Positions 18,901 to 27,405 of a stretch of DNA of 64,000 nt are shown here, piece after piece. This DNA comes from Microcoleus sp. bin38.metabat.b11b12b14.051 (GTDB taxonomy: Bacteria; Cyanobacteriota; Cyanobacteriia; Cyanobacteriales; Microcoleaceae). Numbering within the stretch: position 1 is the first letter of the stretch; each line of letters starts with the position of its first letter. Below the pieces are notes generated by a model that saw nothing but the letters and a program-made list of their open reading frames with translations, ran no database searches and was not told the origin of the DNA. Both the position numbers and the translations under genes were made by a program. The DNA is taken from contig NZ_JAAFKD010000021.1 in assembly GCF_013299165.1 (NCBI RefSeq), forward strand, positions 50,964-114,963, read 5' to 3'.

Positions 18901-19183
18901 ATCTGCCGCGAGTGCCTTATTTACGATTTACTTTTACCAACAATGGCAAGAAACAGGCCTCTCGAAACCCGAAGCCCTAGCCGCGACTCAAAAATGGCTG
19001 CGAGATGCCACCCGCGAAGATTTAGCCGCTTGGTATCAAGGGGAAATTGACAAACTTCCGAAAGATAATGTGAAACTGCACCGAGATTTCAGCAGCAATT
19101 TGCGACGGTTAGCTACAATAGAATTAAATCAACCTTATCAGCATCCCTACTACTGGGCTGCTTTCACCCTCACCGGATTATGA
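15959..19183 (+). CDS. TPR-CHAT caspase-like protease (CHAT module A, gene 1)
   Basis: 1074 residues. An N-terminal ~150-residue domain of unknown type includes a polyproline stretch at 21-30. Eight 34-residue TPR units follow at about 179-450, nearly identical in DNA (102-bp repeats, 16500-17315). A helical linker leads to a C-terminal CHAT domain (about 750-1074). The caspase-like dyad is H902 (FTGHGSYE) and C944 (LSACETAV), 42 residues apart. The end YYWAAFTLTGL is the usual CHAT terminus. CHAT proteases are peptidases whose TPRs receive a signal or partner. It overlaps the next gene by four bases. The array at 14656-15916 lies directly upstream. Confidence 0.93.
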   Translation: MLNKIWQFLKRLIQRLLGTTPPPPPPPAPRPTLTDAEYESKFMEILEGVNTDWSRGDVAGFLIAKRLKDGELAAWLRRFGNGLFEGEYDDTAPTDAVASLQELARRMGLLGRIGSGELSQVAGNIGLEILTRFPLPVVEDDGGYGNLIEAVFVGNGLGVSGDGNRGGGEGESDVDAEAEAWFDRGNEHYMRGDVLGAIASFDKALEFKPDDDTGWNLQGCLLNLLGRWEEAIASFDKALEFKPDLHEAWHNRGSALRNLGRLEEAIASYDKALEFKSDDHEAWYNRGRALYKLGRLEDAIASYDKALEFKPDLHAASNNRGLALRNLGRLEDAIASYDKALEFKPDLHAAWYNRGVALGNLGRSEDAITSFDKALEFKPDNHEAWSNRGGALGNLGRWEDVIASYDKALEFKPDYHAAWNNRGNALNKLGRWEDAIDSYDKAITIKQDLWRSWSGRAQAAGKVETENNRSPFISAIAIQNPALNHRGYQGALTSYQEGLKYVDKNKEPEGWGQLHREIGRVHYSRWQSNPRLFPNLLSQAINSYYLALETLSKDAFLALHLEVLQELIKALLRAHKTEKADKLRRDATDLVHRLLQQQNYSQLSKQQLTDKLVRFHQLTVNIFMQSGEIVKALDTAELDKNVCLSWLLDSLPIPAYQEPIAETATHAQIQQLLNPTTCAIFWHLSDAALTTFIINSDGLLSPENCLSAFPEKLEAWVKDWNQQYADHQDKSKDEANQQEHPWRLEMPNKFAQLQEILQIPLIEEQLKSNGITNLILIPHRDLHRFPIHALFSDEFVITYLPSAKVGLKLKHRLTNQTGATTGGLPLQFWETHSLLSIENPDSTYSENGEEIRFPLLPAAEIESERICQIFPNSTRLKNNSITFEEVKKLLQQQHSIFNFTGHGSYEFTNPLESTLYLSKLERLTVAEIIHLNLSNYELICLSACETAVTANQNITSEYVGLVSGFMRAGAACVISTLWPVQSAASALFTIYFYQQWQETGLSKPEALAATQKWLRDATREDLAAWYQGEIDKLPKDNVKLHRDFSSNLRRLATIELNQPYQHPYYWAAFTLTGL

Positions 19184-19623
19184 CAGACACAGATGCCGAA
19201 ATCGCTAAAGCTTTTATTGCCGCACTAATGCTGCAAACAGAACCCTTGTCTGTTGAAGTGCAATCAGCATTAAATACAATTGGTCAAACTTTCGAGATTG
19301 AACAACTCCATAACATTGCTGAGGATAACGCATCTCTACGAAGCTTTTACCAAAAAGCTACGGATTGGCAAAACTCTCACAGCAGCATACGCAACAAAGG
19401 AAAAGGGGTTCGCCCGAATTCTGCACCGGAAAAGCAAAATACGATGAATACGGAACTTGATAATACTTCTAGCAGTATATCGAATTTGCAAAGTTTGCCT
19501 GATATTATCGAACAAATCGAGCAAAAGGTTTCGTCTAATCAACTAACAGAATTGATTGGTAAGATTTTCTCGGCTAGCGATTCCAGACAAGCGGCTCAAA
19601 GTTTTGTATTACCTTTATTGTAG
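19180..19623 (+). CDS. Small protein, CHAT module A, gene 2
   Basis: 147 residues, starting on the ATGA overlap with the CHAT stop, so translation is coupled. The N-terminal ~60 residues are helical and acidic (AEIAKAFIAALMLQTEPLS), followed by a polar low-complexity middle (NKGKGVRPNSAPEKQ) and a second helical part (SLPDIIEQIEQKVSSNQLTELI). There are no membrane segments. I do not recognise a family. Its position matches the 122-residue gene 2 of module B, though the two do not obviously align by eye. An adaptor between protease and effector is a possible role, by inference only. Confidence 0.8.
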   Translation: MTDTDAEIAKAFIAALMLQTEPLSVEVQSALNTIGQTFEIEQLHNIAEDNASLRSFYQKATDWQNSHSSIRNKGKGVRPNSAPEKQNTMNTELDNTSSSISNLQSLPDIIEQIEQKVSSNQLTELIGKIFSASDSRQAAQSFVLPLL

Positions 19624-19626
19624 TAT

Positions 19627-19840
19627 TTGTAGGGTGTGTCGCCCTCAACAATTCCAAACAAAAAGCAACAATCTCCATAGCGACGCACCTCAAACAATAT
19701 TTGTAGGGTGTGTCGCCCTCAACAATCCCAAACAAAAAGCAACAATCTCCATAGCGACGCACCTCAAACAATATTTGTAGGGTGTGTCGCCCTCAACAAT
19801 CCCCAACAAAAAGCAACAATCTCTATAGCGACGCACCTGT
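19627..19840. repeat. Three tandem copies of the GTGTGTCGCC element, forward
   Basis: Units of ~73 bp, each running TGTAGGGTGTGTCGCCC...CATAGCGACGCACCTC. Each unit is imperfectly self-complementary (GGGTGTGTCGCC / GCGACGCACC). A degenerate single copy lies at about 886-945. Confidence 0.88.
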
Positions 19841-19904
19841 GCTATTGTCAACTTTTACAAACAAACCGAACAATGATGTTGTATCAAATTTTTTGTATTG
19901 ATAT

Positions 19905-20490
19905 TATGGTAATTTGGGAGGTGCGTCGCTATTAGATTGTCGATATTTATTTGAGAATTGTTCAAGGCGACACACCCTACGGCTAAAATTTTTGTATTGC
20001 GTTTATGCTAATTTGGGAGGTGCGTCGCTATTAGATTGTCGATATTTATTTGAGGATTGTTCAAGGCGACACACCCTACACTCAAAGCTTTGTATTGATA
20101 TTATGGTAATTTGGGAGGTGCGTCGCTATTAGATTGTCGATATTTATTTGGGATTGTTCAAGGCGACACACCCTACGGCTCAAATTTTTGTATTGATATT
20201 ATGCTAATTTGGGAGGTGCGTCGCTATTAGATTGTCGATATTTATTTGAGAATTGTTCAAGGCGACACACCCTACGGCTCAAATTTTTGTATTGATATTA
20301 TGCTAATTTGGGAGGTGCGTCGCTATTAGATTGTCGATATTTAGTTGGGAATTTTTCAAGGCGACACACCCTACGGCTCAAATTTTTGTATTGATATTAT
20401 GGTAATTTGGGAGGTGCGTCGCTATTAGATTGTCGATATTTATTTGGGATTGTTCAAGGCGACACACCCTACGGCTAAAATTTTTGTATC
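19905..20490. repeat. Six tandem copies of the same element, inverted
   Basis: GTGCGTCGCTATTAG occurs at 19921, 20020, 20118, 20216, 20315 and 20414 (period 98-99 bp). Each is followed by CAAGGCGACACACCCTAC. The orientation is opposite to the three copies at 19627-19840, so the two blocks together could fold back on each other. They fill most of the 892-bp space between genes 2 and 3 of CHAT module A. Confidence 0.9.
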
Positions 20491-20515
20491 GCCCCTCATC
20501 TAGGCTTTCTAGTCC

Positions 20516-21934
20516 ATGACTCAAGAAAATTTGCTAATTTATCCCACCGTCGATTTATTTCTCTACGATTTAGCCGACGGTTTAGGACAAACTGACAGCG
20601 AAGTCAACCAAAATCGCCAACAGTTTTGGCAAAAAGTTTACGGCGAAACGTTGACTCCGCAGTTACTCGAAAAACTGAAGATAGCAGAAACCAATGCTAA
20701 TTACATAGATTTGCTGGGCGATAAGCAATGTGAAGATTTTAAAGATGCTGTCGATGGTTATTATTATCCGGTAAAGTTGGGCGACACCTACGCCTTGCAA
20801 ATTGACTCTTCGGGAAACGCACAACCGCCGGAAAAGCAACTTCAACCGCAGGAAATCGGTTGTTTGGAAGCTATCAGGAGAGAAATTTGCGATCGCCGTA
20901 TTCACAACTCGAATGCTACAATCGGTCAAAGTTGGCTAATCTGGGGACAACTCACCGCTAGTGACCAAGATGCCTTAGCGACTGCTAAAAATTGCTACCA
21001 AGAATTCAAGTTATTCGAGAATTGCCAATGGGAAGGAAACTTCCAAAAGACAGGGGAATTTCTAGGCGCTAATTTTTACGAATTGTGGCAACATCCGTCT
21101 GACAGAGAGGATATCAGCACAAACCGGCATTTGTTAATTTGCTTATTTCCTCACACCGCCGACGGTTCAATCTCTGCTGCTGCTGAAATTATGACATTGC
21201 TTTATCCCGATTTCATTCAACTGTTTAGATTTCGCAATAAAGTGATTTGGGCTTACCAGCAAAGCCGCCAACTAAAATCGGATCTCAAGAAAGCTGCTGT
21301 GGCGATTCAAAATATTGTCGATAAACTGCCACAACAGGTAACAGCAGATAATCTTGATCTGAAAGATTTGCAGAAAAATCTGGTTAAAAGCTTGACAATT
21401 TTCTCGATTTATGCTAATTATATCAGTAGGTTGGAAGAACAAGAAAATACAATCAAAACCAACTTAAAGAATTATAAGAAACGGCTTAAAAAAATTGCCA
21501 CTGACCGAGAAAGCAATCCCGATGCTTTGCAAATTGCCACTGACGGAGAAAGCAGTCCCGATGCTTTGCTATTTCTGAAGACTTTTAGCGATTTTGCCAG
21601 CGACAAATATGTGGAACAAGTTAAGTCCGATCGCGCTAGCCTCACTGCCGGGTTAAGATTGTTGGAAAATGCCATTGAAACCATCAAGGGAATTATCGAG
21701 ATAGAGCAGACTAAGAGCGATCGCGCGTTAAATGCTACGATCGCCATTGTCGGTATCGGACTAGCCACCAGCGGAGTCGCAGCCAGCATCATCTCCACCC
21801 AAGTCTCAAATCCCCCAACACCCGCCAATAAGATAGCGCCCTATCCCGCATTTTGGTTGAGTATGGCGATCGGCATCTTCCCAGTGGCGATCGGCATGAT
21901 ATTCTTAGCAATTAAGCGCCGCATTAAATTCTAA
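20516..21934 (+). CDS. Membrane-anchored CorA-topology protein (CHAT module A, gene 3)
   Basis: 472 residues: a large soluble N-terminal domain (YPTVDLFLYDLADGL opening), a long helical/coiled-coil part (about 250-405, with LYPDFIQLFRFRNKVIWAY and LEEQENTIKTNLKNYKKRL), then two C-terminal membrane helices (about 407-427 and 443-467) and a basic tail RRIKF. Cytosolic helices plus two terminal membrane spans resembles CorA channels, but the CorA GMN loop is absent. Clear homology to the gene at 57929-59449 supports a conserved CHAT partner. It is separated from gene 2 by repeats, so it may need its own promoter. Confidence 0.85.
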   Translation: MTQENLLIYPTVDLFLYDLADGLGQTDSEVNQNRQQFWQKVYGETLTPQLLEKLKIAETNANYIDLLGDKQCEDFKDAVDGYYYPVKLGDTYALQIDSSGNAQPPEKQLQPQEIGCLEAIRREICDRRIHNSNATIGQSWLIWGQLTASDQDALATAKNCYQEFKLFENCQWEGNFQKTGEFLGANFYELWQHPSDREDISTNRHLLICLFPHTADGSISAAAEIMTLLYPDFIQLFRFRNKVIWAYQQSRQLKSDLKKAAVAIQNIVDKLPQQVTADNLDLKDLQKNLVKSLTIFSIYANYISRLEEQENTIKTNLKNYKKRLKKIATDRESNPDALQIATDGESSPDALLFLKTFSDFASDKYVEQVKSDRASLTAGLRLLENAIETIKGIIEIEQTKSDRALNATIAIVGIGLATSGVAASIISTQVSNPPTPANKIAPYPAFWLSMAIGIFPVAIGMIFLAIKRRIKF

Positions 21935-21949
21935 AGTCGAAATCCCGGA

Positions 21950-22110
21950 CACGGCAGTGCCGTTTCCCTACAGATATCGCCCACCGTAGGGACACGGCAG
22001 TGCCGTTTCCAGCCCCGATATCGCCCACCGTAGGGACAAGGCAGTGCCGTTTCCCTACAGATATCGCCCACCGTAGGGACACGGCAGTGCCGTTTCCAGC
22101 CCCGATATCG
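21950..22110. repeat. Four copies of the GGACACGGCAGTGCCGTTTCC palindrome
   Basis: CACGGCAGTGCCGTTTCC (once AAGGCAGTGCCG), with ATATCGCCCACCGTAGGGA between copies. The same CGGCAnTGCCG core appears near 31225, 31434-31450 and 33518-33580. Confidence 0.85.
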
Positions 22111-22138
22111 AATCTCAAATCCACAATCTCAAATCGTC

Positions 22139-23062
22139 ATGACACAAGTAATCGGCATCGACTTAGGCGGCACCGCAATCAAACTCGGCAGATTTAGCGC
22201 AGACGGGATTTGTCACCAATCCTTAACCGTTCCAACGCCTCAACCCGCTACGCCTGAAGCCGTTTTAGCGACGATGACCGATGCTATTGTACAACTTAAC
22301 CCAGGGGAAAATGCTGTAGGGGCGATCGGCATTGGCACCCCCGGCCCAGCAGACACAACCGGCCGCATAGCCAGAGTCGCAATCAACCTCAAAGACTGGC
22401 ATAACGTCCCCCTAGCCGACTGGTTGGAAGCCAAAACTGGACTACCGACAATATTAGCAAATGATGCCAACTGCGCCGGATTGGGAGAAGCTTGGTTAGG
22501 TGCAGGAAAAAACTTTAAAAACCTAATTTTACTAACATTAGGAACAGGAGTTGGCGGTGCAATTATCCTAGATGGTAAGCTATTTGCAGGTCATCAAGCC
22601 GCAGCCGGAGAATTAGGATTAATTTCTATAAATGCCGATGGCCCAGAGTGTAATAGTGGCAATCATGGTTCTTTAGAACAGTATGTTTGTATAGAAGCAA
22701 TTCGGCGCGACACTGGTTTAGAACCTCTAGAATTAGCGAATTTAGCAAAGTCTGGAGATGCCAAAGCTTTAGAATATTGGCAAAATTATGGCCGCTATCT
22801 CGGCATCGGTTTAGCAAGTCTTATTTATGTTCTAACGCCGGAAGCTATTATTATCGGCGGCGGAATTAGTGCTGCTTCAGAATTTTTCTTGCCAGCAGTC
22901 CAAGCCGAAATAGAGCGGCGAGTGCTGCCGAGTTCTCGCGAAAATTTGCAGTTATTAGTTGCTAAATTGGGCAATGAAGCAGGCATGGTAGGCGCAGCAA
23001 AATTAGCTTTGCAAGTCGCTAAAATCACTCCAATGACAAATGACCAAAAAGAATGGGTTTAA
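22139..23062 (+). CDS. ROK-family sugar kinase (glucokinase-like)
   Basis: 307 residues. The phosphate-binding VIGIDLGGTAIKLG and the second GAIGIGTPGPAD motif are those of ROK proteins, and the ILANDANCAGLGEAWLGAG segment holds the catalytic aspartate. The ROK zinc motif (CxCGxxGCxE) is altered to CNSGNHGSLEQY, with fewer cysteines, as I recall for cyanobacterial members. There is no N-terminal helix-turn-helix, so it is a kinase rather than a ROK repressor. Probable reaction: ATP-dependent phosphorylation of glucose at C6. It stands alone between repeat tracts. Confidence 0.88.
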   Translation: MTQVIGIDLGGTAIKLGRFSADGICHQSLTVPTPQPATPEAVLATMTDAIVQLNPGENAVGAIGIGTPGPADTTGRIARVAINLKDWHNVPLADWLEAKTGLPTILANDANCAGLGEAWLGAGKNFKNLILLTLGTGVGGAIILDGKLFAGHQAAAGELGLISINADGPECNSGNHGSLEQYVCIEAIRRDTGLEPLELANLAKSGDAKALEYWQNYGRYLGIGLASLIYVLTPEAIIIGGGISAASEFFLPAVQAEIERRVLPSSRENLQLLVAKLGNEAGMVGAAKLALQVAKITPMTNDQKEWV

Positions 23063-23136
23063 AGCCTCCTCATTCTAGGGGGAAATAAAACAAAATTCTT
23101 GACTGTTTCAATCCTCTTGCTTTTAGCCAGAGGTAG

Positions 23137-23237
23137 CTGTCAACTGTCAACTGTCAACTGTCAACTGTCAACTGTCAACTGTCAACTGTCAACTGTCAAC
23201 TATCAACTATCAACTGTCAACTGTCAACTATCAACTG
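23137..23237. repeat. CAACTGT heptamer array
   Basis: About 14 tandem copies of CAACTGT, some as CAACTAT, between the ROK kinase and the convergent 141-residue gene. Confidence 0.9.
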
Positions 23238-23247
23238 AATGACTTCT

Positions 23248-23673
23248 TTATGGCAAAGAATGGCCAGTCATAGTTTTAATGTATTCCTGAATTTTTTGAT
23301 AATCGTCCGAGTTGCCTTCGCGCATGATAATAATATTAGTGGCGCTGTCAGGCAGGCAAAAGCTGATTAGCCGACCGTTCTGCTCGCTAGCAAAAGAGCT
23401 AATTCGACTCAGATCGATCGCAAAATCTTTGCGATCGTAATTAACTTTAATCCACGAACCTTTAGAATTGCGCTCGACCGTTTTTTTGATGTATTCTAGA
23501 ATTTGCTTGTAAGCCTCCTGATTTCCTTGGGGATTCAGGATAATCGGTTGACTGCTATTAGGGAGCCAAAATGTGATACGCTTGTTATCCAGTTCGCTAG
23601 AAAAAGCACTAATAGTGTCAAGGTCAATTATGTATGTAGTTTTCTCATAAGTAATTCTACTCCAATAAGCCAC
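23248..23673 (-). CDS. Hypothetical protein made of two tandem ~65-residue domains
   Basis: 141 residues. The start is a GTG at 23673, chosen because a perfect GAGGAGG lies about 7 bases upstream. The protein is an internal duplication: WSRITYEKTTYIIDLDTISAF / WIKVNYDRKDFAIDLSRISSF, then ITFWLPNSSQPIIL / ISFCLPDSATNIII, and YKQILEYIKK / YQKIQEYIKT. Each half looks like a small beta-sheet plus one helix. It is soluble, without a signal peptide. Function unknown. Confidence 0.8.
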   Translation of the reverse strand: MAYWSRITYEKTTYIIDLDTISAFSSELDNKRITFWLPNSSQPIILNPQGNQEAYKQILEYIKKTVERNSKGSWIKVNYDRKDFAIDLSRISSFASEQNGRLISFCLPDSATNIIIMREGNSDDYQKIQEYIKTMTGHSLP

Positions 23674-24119
23674 AAAAACCCTCCTCAGACCTGCGTTTCA
23701 TGGTATTTTAGGATAGTTTGACAACTCATACAATTTTAGATTTTAGATTTTAGATTTTAGATTGAGCATGACAGATGACTATGGGGGTTTGGATATTGCT
23801 TACAGTTGTATTTTTTTTATTGGTATCACCATTGAAACTACAGCTAAAAAGCTAAGTAATAAAGATCCTCAATTTTTACCTTCTCCCTTCGGGTACTAGC
23901 CCCCCCAACCCTGATGCTAGGGCAGGGGTGAGGTGTCACACTCGTTGAGAATTCTGCCCGATATCATGTCCGCTAAGTTGCTCCCGAATCAAATCTAATT
24001 TTTGGGTTGGGCGGGTGAGAGTACGATCGACTATCTGCCCTATTTGAATATTGACTGCACTCACCCGCCGCTACAGACTTCTAATATATCAGAACTCCAG
24101 GAGCGCACATGATAGGAAA
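23674..24119. other. Intergenic stretch with one inverted repeat
   Basis: AT-rich, with a TTTTAGATTTTAGATTTTAGAT run near 23740-23762 and a CCCCCCAACCCTGATGCTAGGG patch near 23900. An inverted repeat (GGCGGGTGAG 24010-24019 with CTCACCCGCC 24060-24069) lies 50 bp past the pyrG stop and may end its transcript, though no T tract follows. No gene seen. Confidence 0.5.
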
Positions 24120-25784
<1,665 letters not shown>

Positions 25785-26018
25785 TTATCTAAGAGTTTCG
25801 ACTTTAGATGTTTCAGTTAAGGTAACACTCAAATCTAACGGCTAAGATCGAAAATTGTCCAGCAGTGTTTCACCATTTCTTAAATACGGGTGCGGATACG
25901 ACGAGTGGGGTATTTGCTCGATCGCCCGATTTGCATGGTTTTTGAGTTCTTCTGGCCAATTTCCCAAGGGTTGATTGTTCCTCAGTTCGCTTTGAGAGTA
26001 CAGAAACCAATGCTTCTT

Positions 26019-27032
26019 TTACCTCGATCGAGAATATGTCTGCAAGCGATCGGTCAAATCTGACACACTAGCCAAATCTAAAACAGCCTTCCCTAAATTA
26101 TCTAATTGCTCGCTCGATAACTGACTGATGCGAGTTCTGATCTCCGGCGACAGCGGGCCGACACGGGATTCTAGCAGCGAGACAATGAATTGCTGAAATT
26201 GCTGTTTTCCTTGTTCAATACCTTGTTCAATACCTTGTTCGATACCTTGTTCGATACCTTGTTCGATACCTTGTCTGATACCTTGTTTGATACCTTGTTC
26301 GATACCTTGTTCCATCCCTATTCTGGTAGCTTTGGTAATTGCACCGCGCTGGTCTTGAATAAAAATTTCTCGTTTTTCCAAATCTTCCAATTCATCAGGA
26401 TCTAAATTTGCTTCATTGGCAATTCCAAAAGCTTTGCGGAGCTCGGGTACATTTCCCAACTCTTCCGGGATAGACCTTAAAGTCCGAGCAGTTTTCATGA
26501 AATATATCCACTTATCAGTCAGAGTCTCTAATTCTTCTAACGTTTTGTCGAATTTGGGTAACTCAACAAAAACAAATTCTAATTCTTCGGCTAAATAGTC
26601 TGCTAAGTTGTTTTTTTCTTTAATGCAGAACCGCGAAACTACTGTTTCCAGATGCTCAAACATTTGAAAATCGGTAATTGTCAATGCAATCACTGGATTT
26701 AGCAGGTTATAGTTTTCTCCGGTTTTCAATTGCACCGAATAAGCTCTAGTGGCATTATACAAAATCCGCTTTTCAAAAGATTCTACATTCAACACCTGCA
26801 TTTCAATGATCACAGTTTTGCTACCACCAATTTTAGCTTTGACATCCAAATAAGTATTCTTTACACCTTTAATTTTTGGAGCCAAATAAGGGTCGAGGAT
26901 TTCTAAATCTTCGATGATGGGATTTGCTTCGTATAGAATGGCATTTAAGAAGCTAATCAAAATGTCTTTGCTGTCAGCAGAGCCGAAGATTTTCTTAAAG
27001 GCAAAGTCTGTTTTGGGATTGATAAAATTCAT
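26019..27032 (-). CDS. Rpn-family recombination-promoting nuclease/putative transposase (PD-(D/E)XK)
   Basis: 337 residues beginning MNFINPKTDFAFKKIFGS, the hallmark of this large cyanobacterial family of PDDEXK-2 proteins. The nuclease core includes YLDVKAKIGGSKTVIIEMQV. After residue ~235 comes a stretch of GIEQ repeats (EQGIEQGIKQGIRQG...) encoded by a 12-bp DNA repeat (26205-26315). The end is a DUF4351-like segment (LLESRVGPLSPEIRTRI). Copies are usually numerous in such genomes. The 12-bp repeat keeps frame when it changes copy number. It stands alone. Confidence 0.88.
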   Translation of the reverse strand: MNFINPKTDFAFKKIFGSADSKDILISFLNAILYEANPIIEDLEILDPYLAPKIKGVKNTYLDVKAKIGGSKTVIIEMQVLNVESFEKRILYNATRAYSVQLKTGENYNLLNPVIALTITDFQMFEHLETVVSRFCIKEKNNLADYLAEELEFVFVELPKFDKTLEELETLTDKWIYFMKTARTLRSIPEELGNVPELRKAFGIANEANLDPDELEDLEKREIFIQDQRGAITKATRIGMEQGIEQGIKQGIRQGIEQGIEQGIEQGIEQGIEQGKQQFQQFIVSLLESRVGPLSPEIRTRISQLSSEQLDNLGKAVLDLASVSDLTDRLQTYSRSR

Positions 27033-27405
27033 GGTGTTTTGAATTTATTAGAGGTTGACAAGTCGATCTGAAAATTATTTAAGCTATCTAACTATTATAC
27101 AATCTTGGGCGTTGGATCGGTTCGCGGTCGATCGCCCGAAACAACCTCACCCCAAGGCGGATGCTTCCGCCCCGACAGAAGTCGCCCAGAGCGATCGTGG
27201 TTTTGACAAAATAGACAAAAGTTCCAGCCCTCACAGCCAGCCTGTGGACTCAATCCAAAATCCAAAATCGTTCGACTGAGCGAAGTCGAAGTCTAAAATC
27301 TAAAATCCTCTTGTGTCATTTTTCCCAAATAGCTAACTCAGGAACGTTTCGCGAGTGGTAAGGTCATCGTAAATAGAACATCTCAAGTCTCATCAAAAAA
27401 TAGCT
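27033..27405. other. Intergenic stretch, no convincing gene
   Basis: A 74-codon open frame at 27055-27279 exists, but its codons read dispersed repeat sequence (CGATCGCCCGA, TTCGACTGAGCGAAGTCGAA near 27270), so I do not call it. The promoter of the following VIT/VWA gene should lie here. Confidence 0.5.

Noticed and set aside
20516..21934. Calling CHAT gene 3 a CorA magnesium transporter
   Set aside because: Topology is similar, but the GMN signature between the two helices is absent in both copies, so transport should not be claimed.
27055..27279. 74-codon plus-strand frame before the VIT/VWA gene
   Set aside because: It reads dispersed repeat sequence; the composition is not protein-like.
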